Origin: Sulfopaludibacter sp035606355
Lineage (GTDB): Bacteria > Acidobacteriota > Terriglobia > Bryobacterales > Bryobacteraceae
Direction: 5' to 3'
NCBI GenBank assembly: GCA_035606355.1
Contig: DATNFO010000008.1
Span: 1 to 64,000, forward strand
Length of the DNA stretch: 64,000 nucleotides
The position numbers were made by a program, and so were the translations under genes. Positions 8,036 to 18,000 of this stretch are shown here, piece by piece (position 1 is the stretch's first letter; every line of letters starts with the position of its first letter). The notes under the pieces were generated by a model. The model saw only the letters and a list, made by a program, of their open reading frames with translations. It made no database searches and was not told the DNA's origin.

Positions 8036-8709
8036 CGCATATAGAACAGACTCAATCGAGGCAGCCGCGCGCGCTCCAGCAGATTCCTTTCGAGGTACTG
8101 CTTTTCCAGCATCGCGAGCTGATCCGCCGTCATCTTCCCGCGATACGGCCGCAACTGCCGGTCCAACTCCTGTCGTGCGGCCAACAGATCCTCATCCGTC
8201 TGCCGCGACCGCGCCGTCGCGAGCATCTTCTCTTCCAGAACGGTAAGCCGCTGCTCCAGCGCTTCCAGATCCTGATAGTGAGTTTCCATCTCACCGGCGA
8301 GCCGGCGCAGCGAAGCGGCCGTCTCGTCGAACCCGGCCGGCATCGCCGCGGCATTCGATTTCAAATACTCGCGCAATTGTTCGATGGAAAATGGCGGAGC
8401 CGTATCGCGCTTCGGAGTCGGCTGGCCCGTATCGGCGATCTGCTGCGCTTCCGTCAAGACAGCCTGCGCGCAGAACGCCAGCGAGTTGACCATTTGCGTC
8501 TTCACGCGCCGCGACCGCCACTTCTCAAACGCCACGTCGATGCCGCGCAGCACCGCCTCCAAAGGCACTCCCGAGTTCTTCCAGCTTTCCAGCAGCGCCC
8601 AATCCAGCGGCGACAGCAGGAACAAACTGGTGCCGCGCACGCGCTGAAAATGCTCCTCGGTCTCCGTGAAATAGTTGAAGTAGTTCAGCCCTTGTGGTTC
8701 CGCGCCCAT
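8032..8709 (-). CDS. Conserved coiled-coil protein of unknown function
   Basis: The 225-residue protein begins with a conserved-looking block (YFNYFTETEEHF, then LSPLDWALLESW and LEAVLRGIDVAFEKW). A linker follows, then a long charged coiled coil (about 125-205). There is no signal peptide or membrane segment and no catalytic motif. I recognise the pattern as an acidobacterial orphan family but cannot name a function. It is the last gene of the co-directional cofactor cluster, its start overlapping the end of coaX by 25 nt. Its stop lies within the stop of the convergent ABC-F gene. Confidence 0.75.
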   Translation of the reverse strand: MGAEPQGLNYFNYFTETEEHFQRVRGTSLFLLSPLDWALLESWKNSGVPLEAVLRGIDVAFEKWRSRRVKTQMVNSLAFCAQAVLTEAQQIADTGQPTPKRDTAPPFSIEQLREYLKSNAAAMPAGFDETAASLRRLAGEMETHYQDLEALEQRLTVLEEKMLATARSRQTDEDLLAARQELDRQLRPYRGKMTADQLAMLEKQYLERNLLERARLPRLSLFYMR

Positions 8710-9455
8710 ATCATTTGCAGGCCTTCGAGCGTCAAGTGCTCATCCACGATCTTCATATATCGCGAGCCCGTGACTATCATGCGCGCCTGCCCGCCCGTCG
8801 CGATCACCTTCGTATGCGGCCCGAGTTCGGCGATCGTCCGCTCCAGAATCCCATCGATCATCCCGATCGCGCCGTAATACAGCCCCGACTGCATGCTCGC
8901 CACCGTGTTCGTGCCGATCACGCTCTTCGGCGGCCGGAACTCCACCATCGGCAGCCGCGCCGTCTTCTTGAACAGCGCGTCGATGGCTATCCCGATGCCT
9001 ACCGCGATCGCGCCGCCCAGGTATTCCGCGTCGCGCGAGATCACGTCGAAGTTGATCGTGGTCCCCAGGTCCACCACCACGCACGGGCCGCCGTATTTAT
9101 AAAACCCTGCGACCCCGTTCACCAGCCGGTCCGCGCCCACTTCGTTCGGATTATCGTAACGGATCGTGAGCCCCAGGTCCGTGCGCGGACCAACGAACAT
9201 GGCCTGTGTCTTGAAATATCGCTCCGCCATCAACGCGAGCGTCTGGTCGATCGGCGGCACCACGCTCGAGATGATCATGCCGTCGACCTTAGCGATGTCC
9301 AGGTCCGCCGGTTGAAACAGATTACGCAGCAGAATGCCCCATTCGTCCGATGTCTGCTCAGGCACCGTACGCAGCCGCCACTGCCGTACCAGTTCCGCGC
9401 CTTCAAACGCGCCGATTGTGATATTGCTATTACCCGCGTCAAGAGCCAGCAGCAC
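8685..9455 (-). CDS. coaX: Type III pantothenate kinase
   Basis: CoaX phosphorylates pantothenate in the first step of coenzyme A synthesis. The actin-like (ASKHA) fold shows at DAGNSNITIG near the N-terminus, GADRLVN and VVDLGTTINFDVI in the middle, and LGGAIAVGIGIAIDALF and IATGGQAR towards the C-terminus. The GTG at 9455 is chosen because GGGAGG lies 5-6 nt upstream and gives the usual N-terminus VLLALDAGNSN (256 aa); a TTG at 9470 is the longer alternative. It overlaps birA by 17 nt. Type III enzymes are not inhibited by CoA and accept neither the type I nor the type II fold. Confidence 0.95.
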   Translation of the reverse strand: MLLALDAGNSNITIGAFEGAELVRQWRLRTVPEQTSDEWGILLRNLFQPADLDIAKVDGMIISSVVPPIDQTLALMAERYFKTQAMFVGPRTDLGLTIRYDNPNEVGADRLVNGVAGFYKYGGPCVVVDLGTTINFDVISRDAEYLGGAIAVGIGIAIDALFKKTARLPMVEFRPPKSVIGTNTVASMQSGLYYGAIGMIDGILERTIAELGPHTKVIATGGQARMIVTGSRYMKIVDEHLTLEGLQMIWARNHKG

Positions 9456-10143
9456 GTACGCCTCCCGCAAGTATCAGGACGGTGGAACCGTCGTCTTTGC
9501 GCACCTTGAGGAAGCCGTCCGCGTCCAGCCCCGCGGTCATCCCCTCGATGCTGCCTTCGGGAAGAGCCACCGTGACCCGGCGTCCCGCGGCGTAGCTCGA
9601 TGCATGTGCGAACAGCCGCAGAATCGTCTCCTTGTCTTCCGCCGCGAACGAATCCACCGCGCGTACCAGCGCAATCGCCAGCGCCTCGCGCGGCAACTCC
9701 CGGCCCAGGTGAATGCGCAGCGACGTCGCTCCCAGTTCCTCCGGCAGCGACTCGTGATTCACGTTGATGCCGATGCCCGCCACCGCCTTGCCGTCCACAA
9801 GCTGCACCAGAATGCCGCCCGTTTTCAGACCGTCCAGCATCAGGTCATTCGGCCATCGCAGATCGCACGCAATACCGTAAGTGCCGGCGATCGCCTCCGC
9901 CGCGGCAAGGCCGAGCGCCAGCGTGAGCACCGGCGCAGGCTGCAACACCAGCGAGCAATAGAGTCCATTGCGCGCCTCGGAGTGCCACACGTGGCCGTGG
10001 CGGCCCTGCCCCGACGTCTGCTCGCCGGCAAACACCACAGCGCGGGTTTCCAGCTTCGCCGCCGCGTGCATCGTGGAATCGATACTCTCGTAATATTCGA
10101 TATGCCGCTGGGGCAGCGCCGCGCGGACCTCCGCGATATTCAC
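9439..10143 (-). CDS. birA: Biotin-[acetyl-CoA carboxylase] ligase, single-function
   Basis: The protein attaches biotin to carboxyl-carrier lysines through biotinyl-AMP. The catalytic loop TSGQGRHGHVW (43-53) matches the GRGRRGRxW consensus, and RWPNDLMLDGLKTGGIL plus a GIGINVNH stretch complete the active site. A small C-terminal SH3-like domain follows. At 234 residues it lacks the N-terminal helix-turn-helix of E. coli BirA and so is unlikely to repress transcription. It overlaps nadC by 4 nt and coaX by 17 nt. A likely client, pyruvate carboxylase, is upstream in the same gene run. Confidence 0.94.
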   Translation of the reverse strand: MNIAEVRAALPQRHIEYYESIDSTMHAAAKLETRAVVFAGEQTSGQGRHGHVWHSEARNGLYCSLVLQPAPVLTLALGLAAAEAIAGTYGIACDLRWPNDLMLDGLKTGGILVQLVDGKAVAGIGINVNHESLPEELGATSLRIHLGRELPREALAIALVRAVDSFAAEDKETILRLFAHASSYAAGRRVTVALPEGSIEGMTAGLDADGFLKVRKDDGSTVLILAGGVRAAGS

Positions 10144-10952
10144 ACAAGCTCCAGCCGGAAGCTGATGTCCCTGGCGCGCGCCGAATGAGTGATCGCGCCG
10201 GACGACACGAAATCCGCTCCCGCTTCGGCATACGCACGAACATTCTTTAGCGTGATGCCGCCGGAAAGCTCCACCTTGGCGCGCCCGTCAATTTCGCGGA
10301 TCCAATCCGCCGCCTCGGCAGGCGTGAGATTGTCGAGCAGCAGGTGCTGAGCGCCCGCGGCCAGCGCTTCCTCGAGTTCCGCTCGCGTGCGCACTTCGAT
10401 TTCAATCGGCAGTTCGCTCGCACGCGCATTGCCGATCGCCTGGGTCACTCCCCCTGCCGCCGCGATGTGGTTGTTCTTGATCAGAATCGCGTCGAACAGC
10501 CCCTGCCGGTGATTGGTTATGCCGCCCGCCGCGGCAGCGCGCTTCTCCAGGATGCGCAGCCCCGGCGTGGTCTTCCGCGTATCGATTACGCGGCATTTCG
10601 TGCCCGCCACCGCGCCGGCATATTCGTGAGCCAAGGTGGCAACGCCGCTCAGCCGCTGCAAGAAATTCAACGCCACACGCTCGCACTCCAGCAGGGTACG
10701 CGCGCGACCCGCGACTACGGCAATGACTTCGCCGTCGTTACAAACCTCGCCGTCGCGCTTCAACAACGTGAGAGCGTCCACCCCGCCGCGCGCATCGTAC
10801 ACCTCGCGCAGCACCTCTGTGCCCGCGAGCACCAGCGTCTCGCGAGCCAGAAAGCGCCCTCGCGCCATGCGTCCTTCGGGCACGCACGCCGCGCTTGTGA
10901 CATCGCCGGTGCCGATATCTTCTTCCAGGGCCAGCCGCACAATCGGGTTCAT
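10140..10952 (-). CDS. nadC: Nicotinate-nucleotide pyrophosphorylase (quinolinate phosphoribosyltransferase)
   Basis: NadC turns quinolinate and PRPP into nicotinate mononucleotide in de novo NAD synthesis. The 270-residue length is normal. Family motifs are LEEDIGTGDVTS near the N-terminus, LNFLQRLSGVAT, RVIDTRKTTPGLR, NHRQGLFDAILIKNNHI and VELSGGI; the conserved Arg, His and Lys residues that bind phosphoribosyl and quinolinate are present. Its ATG overlaps the valS TGA as ATGA, and its own stop overlaps the birA start by 4 nt. nadA and nadB are not in the window. Confidence 0.96.
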   Translation of the reverse strand: MNPIVRLALEEDIGTGDVTSAACVPEGRMARGRFLARETLVLAGTEVLREVYDARGGVDALTLLKRDGEVCNDGEVIAVVAGRARTLLECERVALNFLQRLSGVATLAHEYAGAVAGTKCRVIDTRKTTPGLRILEKRAAAAGGITNHRQGLFDAILIKNNHIAAAGGVTQAIGNARASELPIEIEVRTRAELEEALAAGAQHLLLDNLTPAEAADWIREIDGRAKVELSGGITLKNVRAYAEAGADFVSSGAITHSARARDISFRLELV

Positions 10953-13606
10953 AATGCGCTGTCGATCTTCGCGAGCTGAGCTTCGTAATCCGCCAGCTTC
11001 TGCCGTATGCTGTCCACAACTTTCACGGGCGCCTTTCCCAGAAACGCGTCGTCGCCGAGCTGCCGTTTGGAGTTCGCGATGTTCTTCACCAGTTGCTCGC
11101 GCTCCTTTTCCAGGCGCTTGCGCTGCGCCGCTTCCTGCTGCGCGGGAATCTTGAGCAGAAGGTCGAATTGCGGCGTGGACCGCATCGCCGCAGCTTTCGG
11201 AGCGGCCTCCGCCAGGAACTCCAACCTCACGTTCGCGAGTTTTTGAATCGCGTCGCCATGCTGCTTTGCCACATCCAGAGCGTCGCTGCGCGAATACAGC
11301 GCGCCCTCCAGTTGCTGCTTGGGGTCAAGCTTCGCCTCGGTGCGCAGTGTGCGCGCCATAGTCACCACTTCCTGCACGATCGCGACCTCGCGCTCCGCGG
11401 CGAAGTCTGTGCCCTCCCGGCGATACTGCGGATACTGCGCCACCGCGATGGACACCGGCCGGTTTCCCTTCCCCGCGGCGATCCGCTGCCACAACTCCTC
11501 CGTCAAAAAAGGCATCGCCGGATGCAGCAGACGCAGCGCCGTCTCGAATGCCGCCTGCGCGTTGCGCCATCCCGGCGTAAGTCCGGAGCCCTCCGTGAAA
11601 GAGAGTTTCTTCAGTTCCAGATACCAATCGCAAAACTCGTGCCAGAAGAAGTGCCACACCACCTGAGCCGCTTCGTGGAAGCGATAGGTTTCGATGGCGC
11701 GATTCGCCTGTTCGGCGCACGCATTCAGCCGGCTGAAAATCCATCGGTCCTCGATTGGCACCGCTAGGGTCGCCGTATCCGCCTCGGGCCGGAAATCTTC
11801 CAGGCTGTCCGGCACCCACGGTTCCACGCCGCTGCGTTCCATGTTCATGAACAGGAATCGCGACGCGTTCCAGATCTTGTTGGCGAACGCCCGCGAGCTT
11901 TCCATGCGCTCTTCGGTGAGCACGATGTCCGTGCCCGGCGCCGCGCCCTGCAACAGCGCCATACGCACCGCGTCCGTGCCGTACTTCTCCGTCACGATGA
12001 GCGGATCCACCACGTTGCCGCGCGTTTTACTCATCTTCTGTTTTTCGGCATCGCGCACAAGCCCGTGAATGTACACCTGCCGGAACGGCACGTCGCCCAT
12101 GAACTCGAGTCCGAGCATCGCCATGCGCGCTACCCAGAAAAACAAAATGTCGAACCCGGTGATCAACAGGGTCGTCGGATAGTAGGTCGCCAGGTCCTCT
12201 GTCTGGTCCGGCCAGCCAAGCGTCGAAAACGGCCAGAGCCCGCTGCTGAACCAGGTGTCGAGCACGTCGGAATCCTGCACCAGCGCGGACGAACCGCACC
12301 GCGGACACATCGCCGGAGCCTCGCGCGCCACAACAATTTCGCGGCACTCCTGGCAATGCCACGCCGGAATGCGGTGCCCCCACCACAACTGCCGCGAGAT
12401 GCACCAGTCGCGGATGTTGTACATCCATTCGAAGTACGTCTTGCTCCAGTTCGCGGGCACGAACTCGATGCGCCCGTTCTCCACGGCCTCAATCGCCTTG
12501 GCAGCCAGAGGCTTCGTTTTCACGAACCACTGCGTGGAAATCAGAGGCTCCACGATGGTCTTGCAGCGGTCGCACTTCCCGACATTCAGCGGATAATCTT
12601 CGATCTTGGCGAGCGCGCCCGCCTTTTCCAGATCGGCCACCACGCGTTTGCGCGCTTCGAACCGGTCGAGCCTTGCGTACGCGCCGGCCTCGCGCGTCAT
12701 CGCACCGTCCTCGTCGATCACCTTTACCTTCGGCAAATTGTGCCGGCGGCCGGCTTCGAAGTCGTTGGGGTCGTGCGCCGGCGTCACCTTCACCACGCCA
12801 GTGCCGAATTCGGGGTCGGCCAGATCGTCGAGCACGATCGGGATTTCCCGCCCTACCAGCGGAAGCGTTACCGTGTGGCCGTGCAGATCCCTATATCGCG
12901 GATCTTTCGGATTGATAGCCACGGCAGTATCGCCCAGCATGGTCTCCGGACGGGTGGTTGCAACGGTCACGAAGCGGCCCGCGAGCCCGTTCACCGGGTA
13001 GCGAATGTGCCACAGGTGACCCTGCGTTTCGGCGTGCGCTACCTCCAGATCGCTGAGCGCGGTGTGGCATCGCGGGCACCAGTTCACCATGTACTCGCCG
13101 CGGTAGATCAGGTCCTTCTCGTACAACTGCACGAACACTTCGCGCACGGCGCGGCTCAGCCCGGGGTCCAGCGTGAAGCGCTCACGCGACCAATCGCACG
13201 ACGCGCCCAGCCGCACCATCTGCCGCTTAATGGTGTCGCCGTATTCGGCCTTCCACTCCCAAACGCGTTTTTCGAATTCCTCGCGGCCGAGATCCAGCCG
13301 CTTCTGCCCGCTTTCGGCGAGTTTGCGCTCCACCACCATCTGCGTGGCGATGCCCGCATGGTCCGTTCCCGGCAGCCACAGCGTGTTGTCTCCGAGCATG
13401 CGATGCCACCGCACCACGACGTCGATCTCGGTGTGTTCCAGCATGTGGCCGATATGCAGCGACCCCGTCACATTCGGCGGCGGAATCACCAGGGAAAAAA
13501 CTTTCCCGGGGCTTTTCGCGTGCGCGCGAAAGATTCCGGAATCGATCCACCACTGCGCCCAATGCGGCTCAAACCGCTGCGGCTCATACACTTTTTCTAT
13601 TTGCAT
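10949..13606 (-). CDS. valS: Valine--tRNA ligase
   Basis: ValS charges tRNA(Val). The 885-residue class I synthetase has HIGH in its canonical form (PNVTGSLHIGHM, HIGH at 51-54), a CP1 editing domain (about 190-340), KMSKT in the expected place (about 525), an anticodon-binding domain and a C-terminal coiled-coil arm (about 815-885). A longer open frame exists upstream, but MQIEKVYEP is the natural N-terminus and the extension has no homology-like features. It follows the TolC-like gene by 35 nt and is translationally coupled to nadC. Confidence 0.96.
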   Translation of the reverse strand: MQIEKVYEPQRFEPHWAQWWIDSGIFRAHAKSPGKVFSLVIPPPNVTGSLHIGHMLEHTEIDVVVRWHRMLGDNTLWLPGTDHAGIATQMVVERKLAESGQKRLDLGREEFEKRVWEWKAEYGDTIKRQMVRLGASCDWSRERFTLDPGLSRAVREVFVQLYEKDLIYRGEYMVNWCPRCHTALSDLEVAHAETQGHLWHIRYPVNGLAGRFVTVATTRPETMLGDTAVAINPKDPRYRDLHGHTVTLPLVGREIPIVLDDLADPEFGTGVVKVTPAHDPNDFEAGRRHNLPKVKVIDEDGAMTREAGAYARLDRFEARKRVVADLEKAGALAKIEDYPLNVGKCDRCKTIVEPLISTQWFVKTKPLAAKAIEAVENGRIEFVPANWSKTYFEWMYNIRDWCISRQLWWGHRIPAWHCQECREIVVAREAPAMCPRCGSSALVQDSDVLDTWFSSGLWPFSTLGWPDQTEDLATYYPTTLLITGFDILFFWVARMAMLGLEFMGDVPFRQVYIHGLVRDAEKQKMSKTRGNVVDPLIVTEKYGTDAVRMALLQGAAPGTDIVLTEERMESSRAFANKIWNASRFLFMNMERSGVEPWVPDSLEDFRPEADTATLAVPIEDRWIFSRLNACAEQANRAIETYRFHEAAQVVWHFFWHEFCDWYLELKKLSFTEGSGLTPGWRNAQAAFETALRLLHPAMPFLTEELWQRIAAGKGNRPVSIAVAQYPQYRREGTDFAAEREVAIVQEVVTMARTLRTEAKLDPKQQLEGALYSRSDALDVAKQHGDAIQKLANVRLEFLAEAAPKAAAMRSTPQFDLLLKIPAQQEAAQRKRLEKEREQLVKNIANSKRQLGDDAFLGKAPVKVVDSIRQKLADYEAQLAKIDSAL

Positions 13607-13641
13607 GGGGAAACTTACATGATAGCAATGGGCGCGGCCAA

Positions 13642-14925
13642 CTACGGCGCGCCGGCGATCGCCGCTTCCAGTCCGCCCGTCATCCGCAGAACATTCCACC
13701 GCGCTTTTTCCAGGGTGTACTGCGCATCGTAAAACGCGATCCACTTGTCGCTCTCGGCGAGCCGGGCCTGTTCCATCTCACGCATCGTGAGCCGGCCTTC
13801 CTGCATGAGTGCGAGGTCCACGTCGATCTGCGCGCGCGCGACATCCAGATCCAGCCGCGCCACCTCAGCCGCGCTCGCGGATTTGCGTTCATCGCGATAG
13901 GCCTGCTGCAGGTCCGCCGCAATGCGGTTGCGCGCGTTCGTCAATTCCAACTTCAACCGCGCCAGTTCCGCGTCGCTCTGCGCCGTCATCGCCTTCACCG
14001 CCGGAGAGAATAAGGGCACCTGAAAAGACATCCCGATCTCCCCGTTGTTCCGCTGGTATTTCTGAAAAAACTCGGCGTAATTATTGAATTTCGCCAGCAT
14101 GCCGTACTGCGCCACCAGGTCGATGCGAGGCAGGCGCTGCGCCCTCTCTCCACGAATTTCCAATTGCTTCGATGCCATCTGCGATTGGATCTGCCGCAAC
14201 TCCGCATTCGACCGCAAAGCCGCCTGCACCGCCTGCTCCTCCGATTCCGGCAGCGCCGGAGCGGCGCGTTCCTCCTCCACCGTCAGCACGCGGTCTTCCG
14301 CCGCAAACCCGAGCAGGATCGCCAACTGCGACTGCGCCGCCGCGGCGTCCTCGGTCAAATTTTCCGCAAGCTGCCGGCTGCGGGCCACCGCGAGCGCCGC
14401 CTGCTTCTCCGCCAGCGGAAGCGCCCTGCCCTCGCGAACCTGCGCCTGCACGGACTCGAGCACCTGCTGCTGATCCGTAATCGACTTGCGCGCAAGCTCT
14501 CCGACGCGCGATGCGCGCTCCGCATCGAGATACAACGCGGCCGCGCGATACACCACCTCATCGCGCTTGGACGCCACTGCGTACCCCGCGCCGCGTGCGT
14601 CTTCCTTCGCCTGAGCGATTTGAAAGCTCTGCGGCCGGTTGAAGATGTACTGCCGCGCGTTTGCCTGAAAAATGGTGGGAGCCGAACCCTCGACGCTCAG
14701 CGGGAATCCGCTGCTATAAGCGAGGCCGCTGCCCACCACCAGACGGGGCAAAAACGGGTCGCGAGCCACGCGAATGCCCGCGCGCGCTTTCTCCTCATCG
14801 ATACGAGCCAGAGCCACATCCGGATTCTGCTTCGCCGCAAGCTCCACCGCCTGCCGCAGAGTCAAGCGATGCTCTTCGCAAAAAGCGAGCGAAGCGAGAA
14901 GAAATAACCAAACAAAACGGGGCAT
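13642..14925 (-). CDS. TolC-family outer membrane efflux channel protein
   Basis: The 427-residue protein has a signal peptide (1-16) and two repeats of long helices and short strands typical of OEP proteins: an N-terminal half starting LTLRQAVELAAKQNPDVALA and a second half starting about residue 230. Alanine-, glutamine- and arginine-rich heptads dominate. It would form the trimeric channel of an RND or ABC exporter, but no adaptor or pump gene is adjacent. It sits between pyc and valS in the same orientation, downstream of a large inverted repeat. Confidence 0.9.
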   Translation of the reverse strand: MPRFVWLFLLASLAFCEEHRLTLRQAVELAAKQNPDVALARIDEEKARAGIRVARDPFLPRLVVGSGLAYSSGFPLSVEGSAPTIFQANARQYIFNRPQSFQIAQAKEDARGAGYAVASKRDEVVYRAAALYLDAERASRVGELARKSITDQQQVLESVQAQVREGRALPLAEKQAALAVARSRQLAENLTEDAAAAQSQLAILLGFAAEDRVLTVEEERAAPALPESEEQAVQAALRSNAELRQIQSQMASKQLEIRGERAQRLPRIDLVAQYGMLAKFNNYAEFFQKYQRNNGEIGMSFQVPLFSPAVKAMTAQSDAELARLKLELTNARNRIAADLQQAYRDERKSASAAEVARLDLDVARAQIDVDLALMQEGRLTMREMEQARLAESDKWIAFYDAQYTLEKARWNVLRMTGGLEAAIAGAP

Positions 14926-14954
14926 GCTCCCATTCTAAGGGCGACGAAAAGGTT

Positions 14955-15076
14955 GGGGCATCGCAGATTTACCACGGAGACGCAGAGGGCGAACGGAGGA
15001 CACAGAGAAAACAAGTGATCTTCTCTGTGTCCTCTTGGTTTTTCTCTGTGTCTCTGTGGTGAGATTGCGATGCCCC
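14955..15076. repeat. Large imperfect inverted repeat (about 55-bp stem)
   Basis: The left arm 14955-15009 begins GGGGCATCGCA and holds ACCACGGAGACGCAGAG and GGACACAGAGAA. The right arm 15021-15076 is its near-complete reverse complement, with an 11-nt loop. Blocks of CACAGAGA dominate. It fills the gap between the pyc stop and the TolC-like start. The ends are palindromic like a MITE, but I see no target-site duplication. Transcribed, it would fold into a single long hairpin and may attenuate the downstream gene. Confidence 0.8.
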
Positions 15077-15080
15077 TACT

Positions 15081-18000
15081 TCACGCGATCTCCAGCAGCA
15101 GATCCTTAGCCTCCACATGCTGCCCAGGCGCGACCAGTAGTTGTTTCACCGTGCCTGCTACCGGAGCGTACACCGTGCTCTGCATCTTCATCGCTTCCAT
15201 CACCAGCAGCCGGTCCCCGCGCTTCACTTGTTGATTCAACTGGATGGCGACACTCGAGACGACACCGGGAATCGGCGCCCCAATCTGCCCGGTGACGGCC
15301 GGATCGGCCTTCGGCTTCGCCTCCTGCTTCACGTCCAGCTTCTTATCGCGAACTGTGACTTCGCGAGGCTGTCCGTTCAATTCGAAGAACACCGTGCGAG
15401 TGCCGTCGGGGTGCGGCTCACCCACGGTCAGGAACTTCACGATCAAGCTCTTCCCGGGCTCCAGGTCCACCGCGATGTCCGCGCCGCGCTCCATGCCGTA
15501 ATAGAACGCGGGTGTCGGCAGCACCTCGACATCGCCGAACGCTTGCCGCGCGCGAGCGAACTTCACAAACACGTCGGGATACAGGAGGTAACTCAGCACC
15601 TCATCGTGCGACGGCTTCCGCCCGATCTTCTTCTCCACCTGCGTCGCGGTCTCCGCGAAATCCACCTTCGGCAGATGCGCGCCCGGCCTCCCCTTGCGCG
15701 GCTTCTCGCCTTTCAAAATCGTCCGCTGCAACTGCTTCGGCCAGCCGCCGTCCGGTTCTCCCAAACTCCCCATAAACATATCGATCACGCTGCTGGGCAG
15801 CGTCATATTGTGGTCGGGGGTGAGGCGCGCGAACTGATCCATCGTCATCTTGTGATTCACCAGGAAGATGGCCATGTCGCCAACTACTTTGCTCGACGGC
15901 GTCACTTTTACGATGTCGCCGAATGCCATATTCACATCGGCGTATGCGCGTGCGATCTCATGCCAGCGCGAGCCCAGCCCCATCGCCTCGGCCTGCTCTT
16001 TCAAATTCGTGTACTGGCCGCCGGGCATCTCGTGCAGGTATACCTCGGCCGTCCCACTCTTCGGGCCGGTATCGAAGGGAGCGTAATACTCGCGCACCAC
16101 TTCCCAATAATCCGCATACTCGTTCAATGCATCCAGCGAGAGGCCGGTATCGCGCCTGGTATGCGCCAGCGCGGCGACAATCGAGTTCAGATTCGGTTGG
16201 CTCGTCTGCCCGCTCATCGACGCGACGGCGCCATCGGCCACGTGCACGCCCGCGTCGGCTGCCTTGAGAATGCTCGCTGCGTTGATGCCGCTGGTATCGT
16301 GCGTATGGAAATGAATCGGAATTCCGATTTCCTGCCGCAGCGCTTTCACCAGCCGTTCCGCCGCATATGGCCGGCACAGCCCCGCCATATCTTTAATCGC
16401 GAGCATGTGGGCGCCCATGCGCTCCAGCTCCTTCGCCATGCGCACGTAGTACTCCAGCGAATATTTTTCGCGCGCGGGATCGAGAATATCGCCCGTATAG
16501 CAGATCGCGGCCTCGCAAATCGACCGCGTCTTGCGCACCGCCTCCATGGATGCTTTCATGTTCGGCAGCCAGTTCAACGAATCGAAAATGCGAAAGATGT
16601 CGATGCCCTGCGCCGAGGCTTCGTAGATGAACTCGTTGACGACGTTGTCCGGATACGCCGTGTAGCCCACCGCGTTGGCGGCGCGCAGCAGCATCTGGAA
16701 GCAGATATTCGGAATCGCGACCCGCAATTGGCGCAGGCGCGCGAACGGGTCCTCATAGAGGAACCGCATGGCGACGTCGAACGTAGCGCCGCCCCACACC
16801 TCCATGCTGAAGAGGTTGTGCAGGCGATGCGAAACGAAATTCGAGATCGCCAGCATGTCATGCGTGCGTACCCGAGTCGCGAGCAGAGACTGGTGCGCGT
16901 CGCGGAACGTGGTGTCGGTCAGCAGAAGCCGCTTCTGCTTTCCCGCCCATTCGGCGAAGCCTTCGGGACCGAGCCTTTGCAGCAACTGCCGCGTGCCCTC
17001 GGGCGGCGCGTCGGCATCGTGCTTCGGAACCGGCGGATCCTGAATTCGCGCCGGGCACGGCTTGCCCGCGATCGCCGGATTGCCGTTCACGATGACGTCC
17101 GCAAGATACGTCAGTAGCCGCGTGGCGCGATCTTTCCGCGGGGCAAAGCGGAACAGCGCGGGCGTCTCCTCAATCCATCGCGTGGTCGCACGGCCCGACT
17201 GAAAATCCGGATGGTTGACCACGTTCTCCAGAAACGGAATATTTGTCTTCACGCCGCGCACGCGAAACTCGCGCAGGCTTCGATCCATGCGCTGGCACGC
17301 ATGCGGAAACTCCCGGCCCCACGCCGTAGTCTTCACCAACAGCGAATCGTAATAAGGGGTGATCACTGCGCCGCTATACGCCGAACCGCCGTCGAGCCGA
17401 ATGCCGAAGCCCGCCGGCGAACGGTAGGTCGAGAGCTTGCCGTAATCGGGCACGAAGTTGTTCGCCGGGTCTTCCGTGGTGATGCGGCACTGCAGGGCGT
17501 AGCCATACAGCGGCACCTTGTCTTGCGCCGGCAGATTCATTTCGGGCCCATGCAGCGCGAACCCCTGCGCCACCTGAATCTGGCACCGCACCAGGTCGAG
17601 GCCCGTGACCATTTCGGTAACCGTGTGCTCCACCTGAATGCGCGGATTCACTTCGATGAAATACCATTCGCCGCTATCGGCATCCACGAGAAATTCCACC
17701 GTGCCCGCGTTGTAATACCCGGCCGCGCGCGCCAGCGCCACCGCGGCATCGGCGAGCGCCGTGCGGATCTTCGCGTCGAGCCCCACGGCCGGCGCGACCT
17801 CCACCACTTTCTGATGCCGCCGCTGCACGGAGCAATCGCGCTCGTACAGGTGGAGAATGTTGCCGTGCCGGTCGCCGAGGATTTGCACTTCCACGTGGCG
17901 AGCCCGGCACACGAAGCGCTCCAGAAATACCGAATCGTTGCCGAAGGCGGCCGCGGCTTCGCGCCGTGCTTCTTCCAGGCGGCCTGAAAAATCGCCGGGC

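Noticed and set aside
13607..13744. An N-terminal extension of valS
   Set aside because: MQIEKVYEP is the natural start. The extension reads as an Arg/Gly-rich off-frame translation and overlaps the TolC-like gene.
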